This document shows positions 1 to 4,175 of a DNA stretch of 5,506 bases, one piece after another; the stretch's first letter is position 1; every line of letters starts with the position of its first letter. The position numbers and the translations under genes were made by a program. The stretch is from Candidatus Omnitrophota bacterium (GTDB taxonomy: Bacteria > Omnitrophota > Gorgyraeia > Aquiviventales > Aquiviventaceae): positions 1-5,506 of the forward strand of contig JACPSQ010000002.1 in assembly GCA_016193195.1 (NCBI GenBank), written 5' to 3'. The notes under the pieces were generated by a model that saw only the letters and a list, made by a program, of their open reading frames with translations, was not told where the DNA came from and made no database searches.

Positions 1-896
1 TCCGGCGACGTGCGGATGACCGGCAGCCCGATGGTGAGCTGACAGCCGCGATCCCTCGCGGCCATCTTGAAGGGGATCAGGCCTTGATCGTGATAAGCGC
101 ACACCACCGCGTCATAGGGTTGGGGTCTCGCGAAAAAGCCATCCGCGGAAAACGGCCCGTGGCACGCCACGCCGTTCCTCCGGAGTCTGCGCAGCGCCGG
201 GATCATGAGGGCGCGCTCCTCCCGCCCGCAACGGCCTTCTTCGCCGGCGTGCGGATTCAGACCGCAGAGCGCAAGCGTCGGACGCCGAATCTGGAAGGAG
301 TTCTGCAATGCCCCTGAGACGAGCTCCACGGTCGTCTCGAGGAGACGCGGGGTGATGGAACGTGGAACGCGGCTCAAGGGGATGTGCCGCGTGAGCAACG
401 CGACCCGCAGCCGGTCCGACACAAACATCATCACCACGTCGCGCCGCCGCATCGCGTTGGCCAAGTACTCGGTCTGCCCGGCGAAGGTCGGCCTGACGCG
501 TCCGATCGCCCACTTCGTCACCGGCGCGGTCACCAGCGCCTGAATCCGCCTTCGCCGCCAGAGCGCAATGGCGTGGTCCAGGTAGGCCAGGGATGCGGCT
601 CCCGCCGCCCGTGAGGAGCGGCCCGGGGTGAAGGGCTGCGGGTGACGACAGTCAAGGAAGATAAGCGGTCGCTCTGATTCAGGCTCATCGAGAAACTGCC
701 GGGGACTGAGGATCCGCCACGATGGGAGCCGGAGCCGCGAACGAGCCGCCGCCTCTCGAAACACCGCATGATCTCCGATCACAACGAGGCGGGCACGGAC
801 GGGACGACGCAAGGCCCGCAGGGTCTTCAGGAGCACTTCCGGGCCGATCCCGCATGGATCGCCGGCGGTGATCGCAATGGTTGGCTGGGCGGGCAT
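1..896 (-). CDS. pdxA: 4-hydroxythreonine-4-phosphate dehydrogenase PdxA (3' end outside window)
   Basis: PdxA oxidises 4-phosphohydroxy-L-threonine with NAD(P)+ in the DXP-dependent pyridoxal phosphate pathway, in the cytoplasm. The frame gives 298 codons with no stop and leaves through the left edge; E. coli PdxA has 329 residues, so about 30 are missing. The start ATG (896-894) is preceded directly by an in-frame TAG, and the N-terminus MPAQPTIAITAGDPCGIGPE matches the family start. Visible motifs are GDPCGIGPE (residues 12-20, usually GDPAGIGPE), VTAPVTK, RVALLTRHIPL, CGLNPHAGEEG and AYHDQGLIPFK. The three metal-binding histidines (E. coli H166, H211, H266) correspond to H171, H216 and H269. 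The sequence ends in the conserved TIGLPVIRTSP. The GHTE motif reads GQTE, with Gln141 replacing E. coli His136. Only a weak GGA lies about 7 nt before the start. It follows a surA-like gene, as in E. coli, but across a 280-bp repeat-filled gap. The identification is secure. Confidence 0.96.
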   Translation of the reverse strand, partial: MPAQPTIAITAGDPCGIGPEVLLKTLRALRRPVRARLVVIGDHAVFREAAARSRLRLPSWRILSPRQFLDEPESERPLIFLDCRHPQPFTPGRSSRAAGAASLAYLDHAIALWRRRRIQALVTAPVTKWAIGRVRPTFAGQTEYLANAMRRRDVVMMFVSDRLRVALLTRHIPLSRVPRSITPRLLETTVELVSGALQNSFQIRRPTLALCGLNPHAGEEGRCGREERALMIPALRRLRRNGVACHGPFSADGFFARPQPYDAVVCAYHDQGLIPFKMAARDRGCQLTIGLPVIRTSP

Positions 897-905
897 CTAG
901 TATTC

Positions 906-919
906 CGTCAGCATTGACG
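906..919. repeat. Short inverted repeat just upstream of the pdxA start
   Basis: CGTCA and TGACG (5 bp each) flank the tetranucleotide GCAT, ending about 10 nt before the pdxA ATG. In pdxA mRNA this would form a small hairpin whose 3' arm partly covers the weak GGA that could act as ribosome binding site. It could also be an operator-like palindrome. It is short enough to be chance, and no regulator is suggested by the window. Confidence 0.3.
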
Positions 920-996
920 TGATGGGACAGTGGGCGGGTGACGGCAGGCCCCGAGCAGCGGCTCTGAGTTTCGAGCGGCCACGGTCCCCCGATGCT

Positions 997-1027
997 TCGC
1001 TTTGCTTCGCAAAGCGAAGCAAAGCGA
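997..1027. repeat. Perfect 14-bp hairpin at the palindrome centre
   Basis: TCGCTTTGCTTCGC (997-1010) is followed by AAA and its exact reverse complement (1014-1027). With 985-990 against 1030-1035 the stem extends beyond a small internal loop. This is the strongest secondary structure in the window. In the transcribed (minus) strand it is followed by GCATCG and a C/G-rich stretch rather than a T-run, so it is not a standard intrinsic terminator. Confidence 0.8.
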
Positions 1028-1067
1028 CGGGGGGAGCGAAAGCGAAGCAAAGCGACGGGGGGAGCGA
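1011..1067. repeat. 28-bp tandem repeat, two copies
   Basis: The unit beginning AAAGCGAAGC and ending GGGGGGAGCG occurs at 1011-1038 and is repeated without mismatch at 1039-1066, plus one further A. Each copy contains a run of six G. The duplication lies wholly in the right arm of the surrounding palindrome and explains part of the asymmetry of that element, so it probably arose after the palindrome formed. Confidence 0.9.
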
Positions 1068-1076
1068 GAAACTCAG

Positions 1077-1119
1077 CGCAGCGCAGCCCCGCTCGGTGGG
1101 CGGGGCAAGCGGCGCTGCG
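1077..1119. repeat. Two-tier GC hairpin within the palindrome
   Basis: CGCAGCGC (1077-1084) is complementary to GCGCTGCG (1112-1119), and inside it GCCCCGC (1086-1092) is complementary to GCGGGGC (1100-1106) around a 7-nt loop. This local fold competes with long-range pairing of the 1113-1130 segment with 943-960, so the RNA could adopt alternative structures. Confidence 0.55.
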
Positions 1120-1121
1120 AG

Positions 1122-1142
1122 GGGCCTGCCGGGGCAGGACCC
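1122..1142 (-). terminator. Possible hairpin terminator downstream of the surA-like gene (no T-run)
   Basis: GGGCCTGCC (1122-1130) pairs with GGCAGGACCC (1133-1142), leaving one bulged A and a GG loop. The hairpin lies about 35-55 nt after the surA-like stop in the direction of transcription. No T-run follows on the minus strand, so intrinsic termination is doubtful. It may instead protect the mRNA 3' end or simply be part of the palindrome. Confidence 0.25.
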
Positions 1143-1176
1143 GCCCAAGTGCCAGCGAGTCATCCATCGAGGCACT

Positions 1177-2139
1177 CTAAGATGGATCAACGATCTCGAT
1201 GTAGGCGCGGCGCTTCAACGCTTCGAGCCATCGGGTGAACGCCTGCTGGAACTTCTGTTGATAGAGCTGTTGGTAGACGGCGCGGTTTGCCTCGAGGACC
1301 GTGAGGCTCGACGCATGGCGTCGCTCCTCCACCTTGAGCAAGTGAAATCCGAGTCGGGTCTGAATCGGGAGCGAGAGCTCTCCGACCCTCAGGCTGAAGA
1401 GCACGGCGTCGAGCTCGGGGAGCAGCTCGCCTTGAGCGACCCATCCCATCGCGCCGCCCTCCTCGCGGTGCGGGTCTTCAGAGTAGCGCTTGGCCAGCGT
1501 CGAGAAGTCCGCGCCGGCGCTCACCTGTCGGTGCAGGTCTTCGACGAGGCCTCTGGCTTTTTCCTCGGAGGCGTTCGGGCTCACGCGGATCAGGATGTGG
1601 GAGGCTCGCACGCGATCCCCGGATCTGGCCAGCTCCGGATGCTCGGCAATGGCCCGAGCCACTTCCTGAGGGCTCACCTGGATGGCGGAGCGAACCTCCC
1701 GGTCGATGAGCTGTCGGGTCATGAGCTGATCGCGGAGGTTCCCCTTGAGCTGCTCCTCGGAGAGACCCGATTCGGCCAGCGACGCTCGAAACGCCTCCTC
1801 CGACTCAAACCGGTCGCGAATCTCCTTCAGATGCTCGAGGACCTGGTCGCCGCTCACGGAGATGCCGGACCGCTTCGCCTCCTGGAGGATGAGCCGCTGC
1901 TCAATGAGTCGACGAAGGGCGGCGTGCTGCATCTCCGGGGAGAGCGTCTCAGAGGGCGTGCCGGCCTCCTGATCATCGAGCAGCGCCTGGGCCTGCGAGG
2001 CCACATCCGCTTCGGTGATGACCTCGTCATTCACGATGGCGATCATCCGATTCACCGTATTCGACCATGCGACGCATGGAGTGCACAATGAACAATGAAC
2101 AATGAACAGAACAATCGTCCTCAGCCGCCCTCGTCTCAT
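1177..2139 (-). CDS. surA: SurA-like periplasmic chaperone / parvulin-type peptidyl-prolyl isomerase
   Basis: The predicted 320-residue protein matches the SurA/PpiC family: a periplasmic chaperone that helps outer-membrane proteins fold and catalyses cis-trans isomerisation at proline. Residues 1-27 look like a Sec signal peptide: basic N-region (RRGRLR), hydrophobic core around TIVLFIVHCSLC, and possible cleavage after CVA (about residue 24). Residues 29-170 are the helical SurA N-domain, with the typical mature start VNRMIAIVNDEVITEADV. One parvulin domain spans about 176-272 (ASHILI 179-184, GGAMGW 228-233, GFHLLKV 264-270), then a C-terminal helix. E. coli SurA has two parvulin domains in 428 residues; the single-domain form is common elsewhere. 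The ATG overlaps the mfd-like stop as ATGA, which implies translational coupling and supports this start; a weak GGAAG lies just before it. The signal-peptide codons contain a 7-bp tandem repeat. An exact orthologue of E. coli surA cannot be assured. Confidence 0.9.
   Translation of the reverse strand: MRRGRLRTIVLFIVHCSLCTPCVAWSNTVNRMIAIVNDEVITEADVASQAQALLDDQEAGTPSETLSPEMQHAALRRLIEQRLILQEAKRSGISVSGDQVLEHLKEIRDRFESEEAFRASLAESGLSEEQLKGNLRDQLMTRQLIDREVRSAIQVSPQEVARAIAEHPELARSGDRVRASHILIRVSPNASEEKARGLVEDLHRQVSAGADFSTLAKRYSEDPHREEGGAMGWVAQGELLPELDAVLFSLRVGELSLPIQTRLGFHLLKVEERRHASSLTVLEANRAVYQQLYQQKFQQAFTRWLEALKRRAYIEIVDPS
2085..2108 (-). repeat. Heptanucleotide repeat inside the surA-like signal-peptide codons
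   Basis: On the plus strand ACAATGA occurs three times in direct succession (2085-2105), followed by a partial ACA. Read as coding strand it encodes FIVHCSL, the hydrophobic core of the signal peptide. Because seven is not a multiple of three, each unit is read in a different frame. Gain or loss of one unit would shift the reading frame of everything downstream. Confidence 0.9.
2136..2139 (-). promoter_or_regulatory. ATGA stop-start overlap coupling mfd-like and surA-like genes
   Basis: The mfd-like stop TGA (2138-2136) shares bases with the surA-like ATG (2139-2137). Such 4-bp overlaps usually mean co-transcription and re-initiation by the terminating ribosome. It also shows that the mfd-like gene really ends here, with no room for a further domain. 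Confidence 0.85.
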
Positions 2140-4055
2140 CGGGCTTCCGCCATGGCCCTGCTGAGTCCCGCAGGGGTCGGGGTTGTCATCGACCCTTCTT
2201 GGATCCGGCTGACCGCCTCCCGGAGCAGCCGGCAGTACAAATCGAATCCAACCGCGCTGATGTGCCCGGACTGCTCAACGCCGAGGAGATTGCCCGCCCC
2301 CCGCAGCTTCAAATCCTCCATGGCGATCTTAAACCCTGAGCCCAGCGCCGTGTGCTCGGCCATCGCTTCAAGCCGCTTCCGAGCTTCCGCGCTCAGCACC
2401 GGATCCTTTGAGACGACAAGGTAGGCGTACGCCTTCCGATCGAAGCGACCCACACGACCGCGGAGCTGGTAGAGGTCGGCCAATCCGAATGCCTGGGCGT
2501 CCCTCACGATGAGCGTGTTCGCGTTCGGGATATCGATGCCCGACTCGATAATCGTGGTGGTCACCAAGACGTCAATCGTCCCCTCCATGAACGCCATCAT
2601 GACGTCTTCAAGCTCGTGCTCATCCATCTGCCCATGAGCGGCGCCCACGCGGGCCTCAGGGACGAGGCGCGAGAGCCGCTCGGCCGCCTGATGGATCGTG
2701 CGCACCCGATTGTGGATCACGTACACCTGGCCCTTGCGATCCAATTCCTTGAGGATCCACCGCCGCACCGAGGCATCTCGGTCTTCGACCACCTGTGTCT
2801 CAATGGGATGACGGTTCTCCGGTGGGGTCGCCAGTAGGGAGAGGTCACGGGCGCCGACGAGCGCGAGGTAGAGGGTTCGTGGGATCGGCGTGGCGGACAG
2901 GGTCAGCACATCCAGTTGGGTGCGCCACTGCTTGAGCCGCTCCTTGTCCTGCACCCCAAACCGTTGTTCTTCATCCACGATCAGGAGGCCAAGGTCCTTG
3001 AAACGGATGTCGCCGGAGAGCAGCCGATGCGTTCCAATCACGACATCGCTGCGGCCTGACGCCAAGGCCTGCGCGATGCGCCGCTGATCGGCTTCCGATT
3101 GGAACCGCGTCAGCATCTCAACCTGGATGGGGAACCCCTGCATCCGCTTCGTGAACGTTCGATAGTGCTGCCAGGCCAGGATCGTCGTGGGGACAAGGAC
3201 GGCGGCCTGCTGATGGCTCATCACCGCTTTGAAGGCGGCTCGGATCGCCACCTCGGTCTTCCCATAGCCGACGTCCCCCAGGAGCACCCGGTCCATAGGG
3301 CGCGGCTCTTCCATGCCCCGCTTCACTTCCGACGTGGCGGCCAACTGATCCGGGGTCTCCCGATACGGGAAGGCCGCTTCAAACTCGCGCTGCCACGCGT
3401 GGTCCTTCGCACAGGCGAAGCCCGGCAAGGCCAGGCGCTTGGCTTGAAGGTCCAGCAGCGCCTTGGCGTACGTCCACGCCCCGATGTACGCTTTGGTCTT
3501 CGCGCGCTCCCAGCCCGTCCCGCCCAGCTTGTGGAGGGCGGGGGCCCGCGCCCCGAACGCCACATACTTCTGCACCAGGTGGAGCTGATCGATGGGCACG
3601 TACAGCCGATCCCCATCGGCGTACTCGAGGACGAGCGCCTCCTGCGGCCCGCCGCCTCCCGCGATCACCGTCCGCTCGACGTACCGGCCGATCCCGTGCT
3701 CCAAGTGGACGACGTAATCGCCTTCCTGAAGGTCCACGAAGGCCTCGAATGGGACCTCGAGCGACAGCTTGGTGTGAACCCTGCGGGGGAGGATCACCAC
3801 CATCGTGTGGCGGTCCAGCGTGTCGAGCGTCTTGGTGTTGAAGCTCCGAATGGATGCGACACGGCTGCCATCCAACTCCACGCGCAGCGGTGACTCGAAC
3901 GTCGCCGGGAAGAGGTCGAGCACCCCCCCGCGCAGCGCCAGGTCGCCGGGATCGACGACCTGATCGACCCGGCGGTACTCAAACTGCAAGAGCTGAGAAA
4001 CAAGTCGGTCCAGGGATTGGTGCTGGCCGACGTAGAGGCGGGTGTATTCCAGCAT
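2136..4055 (-). CDS. mfd: Compact Mfd-like transcription-repair coupling translocase lacking D1, D3 and D7
   Basis: Mfd removes RNA polymerase stalled at DNA damage and recruits UvrA for nucleotide excision repair. This intact frame has 639 residues; E. coli Mfd has 1,148. Residues 12-90 match the D2 (UvrB-homology) module (YRRVDQVVDPGDLALRGGVL), including arginines equivalent to E. coli R165 and R181, which contact UvrA. About 20 residues later comes the RNA-polymerase-interacting domain (110-189, VVHLEHGIGRY, LYVPIDQLHLVQKY, LHKLGG). The motor follows: Walker A GDVGYGKTE (260-268), DEEQ (361-364), SATPIPRT (387-394), TTTIIESGIDIP (499-510), QLRGRVGR (530-537), and the RecG/Mfd translocation motif at 572-597. 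It stops about 20 residues after the motor, so the C-terminal D7 is absent; D1 and D3 are also absent. An in-frame TAA lies 10 codons before the ATG, and argS begins 120 bp upstream, so no missing N-terminus can be recovered. No Shine-Dalgarno is seen. The motor motifs are intact, so a functional reduced protein is more likely than a pseudogene. Confidence 0.9.
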   Translation of the reverse strand: MLEYTRLYVGQHQSLDRLVSQLLQFEYRRVDQVVDPGDLALRGGVLDLFPATFESPLRVELDGSRVASIRSFNTKTLDTLDRHTMVVILPRRVHTKLSLEVPFEAFVDLQEGDYVVHLEHGIGRYVERTVIAGGGGPQEALVLEYADGDRLYVPIDQLHLVQKYVAFGARAPALHKLGGTGWERAKTKAYIGAWTYAKALLDLQAKRLALPGFACAKDHAWQREFEAAFPYRETPDQLAATSEVKRGMEEPRPMDRVLLGDVGYGKTEVAIRAAFKAVMSHQQAAVLVPTTILAWQHYRTFTKRMQGFPIQVEMLTRFQSEADQRRIAQALASGRSDVVIGTHRLLSGDIRFKDLGLLIVDEEQRFGVQDKERLKQWRTQLDVLTLSATPIPRTLYLALVGARDLSLLATPPENRHPIETQVVEDRDASVRRWILKELDRKGQVYVIHNRVRTIHQAAERLSRLVPEARVGAAHGQMDEHELEDVMMAFMEGTIDVLVTTTIIESGIDIPNANTLIVRDAQAFGLADLYQLRGRVGRFDRKAYAYLVVSKDPVLSAEARKRLEAMAEHTALGSGFKIAMEDLKLRGAGNLLGVEQSGHISAVGFDLYCRLLREAVSRIQEGSMTTPTPAGLSRAMAEAR

Positions 4056-4118
4056 CAGTAGACAGCAGTCAGCACACAGTAGTTAGCACACAGTAGTCAG
4101 TAGTCAGTAGTCAGTAGT
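4056..4118. repeat. Nine-unit heptanucleotide array ending at the mfd-like start codon
   Basis: Reading the plus strand in steps of seven from 4056 gives CAGTAGA, CAGCAGT, CAGCACA, CAGTAGT, TAGCACA, then four identical CAGTAGT units (4091-4118). The array touches the mfd-like ATG (4055-4053) without a gap, so it occupies the place where a ribosome binding site would be. Units degenerate toward the gene and are perfect away from it, which suggests recent expansion at the distal end. It resembles short tandemly repeated repetitive heptamers known from cyanobacteria. It is not a CRISPR array because there are no spacers. Confidence 0.9.
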
Positions 4119-4143
4119 CCGTTGTTACTGCCTACTGCCGTGG

Positions 4144-4167
4144 AGCTGTCGAGCCGTCGAGCTGTGT
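4144..4167. repeat. Imperfect octanucleotide repeat between argS and the mfd-like gene
   Basis: AGCTGTCG (4144-4151), AGCCGTCG (4152-4159) and AGCTGTGT (4160-4167) are three adjacent related octamers just downstream of the argS stop. With the heptamer array they make up most of the 120-bp gap. The remaining bases (4119-4143) include two related TACTGCC segments. No terminator hairpin with a T-run is visible after argS. Confidence 0.55.
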
Positions 4168-4175
4168 GCTGCCGT

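Larger units (their letters stand above)
931..1147. repeat. Long imperfect palindromic element (MITE- or BIME-like)
   Basis: The segment is self-complementary about a centre near 1012. The outermost arms are perfect: 931-939 (TGGGCGGGT) with 1139-1147 (ACCCGCCCA). Next, 943-960 pairs with 1113-1130 at 16 of 18 positions, 961-976 with 1064-1079 at 13 of 16, 985-990 with 1030-1035 at 6 of 6, and 997-1010 with 1014-1027 at 14 of 14, closing on the loop AAA. The right arm is longer because it carries an extra 28-bp repeat copy and a 33-nt insertion (1080-1112) holding its own hairpin. There is no ORF with transposase features. This layout fits a non-autonomous miniature element or an intergenic repeat such as a BIME, and as RNA it would fold into one large hairpin. 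The only possible target duplication is a flanking AG on each side, which is too short to count. Confidence 0.7.
897..1176. other. 280-bp surA-pdxA intergenic region filled by inverted and tandem repeats
   Basis: No credible gene lies here. ORFs crossing it on either strand are repeat-encoded low-complexity peptides rich in Arg, Ser, Gly and Lys. From 931 to 1147 the DNA is one long imperfect palindrome with a 28-bp tandem duplication. Outside it lie a 14-bp inverted repeat at 906-919 and about 30 bp next to the surA-like stop codon. No clear -35/-10 pair was recognised upstream of pdxA. Confidence 0.8.

Noticed and set aside
112..513. 133-codon minus-strand ORF in the pdxA region
   Set aside because: It is in another frame of the same strand as pdxA, whose own frame is open from 896 to the edge and shows all family motifs.
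685..1167. 160-codon minus-strand ORF across the palindrome
   Set aside because: It is made of repeat-encoded low-complexity sequence and overlaps the true pdxA N-terminus in another frame.
919..2091. 390-codon plus-strand ORF
   Set aside because: It lies opposite the surA-like gene and runs into the palindromic repeats. Its protein is Arg/Leu/Gly-rich with no family features, typical of an antisense shadow in GC-rich DNA.
1177..2139. Missing Mfd D7 domain in another frame after the stop
   Set aside because: The DNA after the stop encodes the surA-like protein from an overlapping ATGA, so there is no space for D7.
2050..2139. Lipoprotein signal on the surA-like protein
   Set aside because: Cysteines occur near the signal peptide (CSLCTPC), but none is preceded by a proper lipobox; a standard signal peptidase I site after CVA fits better.
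3099..3893. 264-codon plus-strand ORF
   Set aside because: It is antisense to conserved Mfd motor and polymerase-interacting domain codons; its composition is rich in Arg, His and Pro with no recognisable motif.
2136..4055. RecG or UvrB instead of Mfd
   Set aside because: The LEHGIGRY polymerase-interacting domain and VDEEQRFGV motif combination is Mfd-specific; the RecG wedge domain and UvrB C-terminal motifs are absent.
4056..4118. Possible CRISPR array
   Set aside because: Units are 7 bp and contiguous, with no spacers and no cas genes.
4056..4175. Missing N-terminal part of Mfd hidden by a frameshift or alternative start
   Set aside because: An in-frame TAA lies 10 codons before the ATG, and only 120 bp of repeats separate it from argS; this cannot hold the roughly 110 missing residues.
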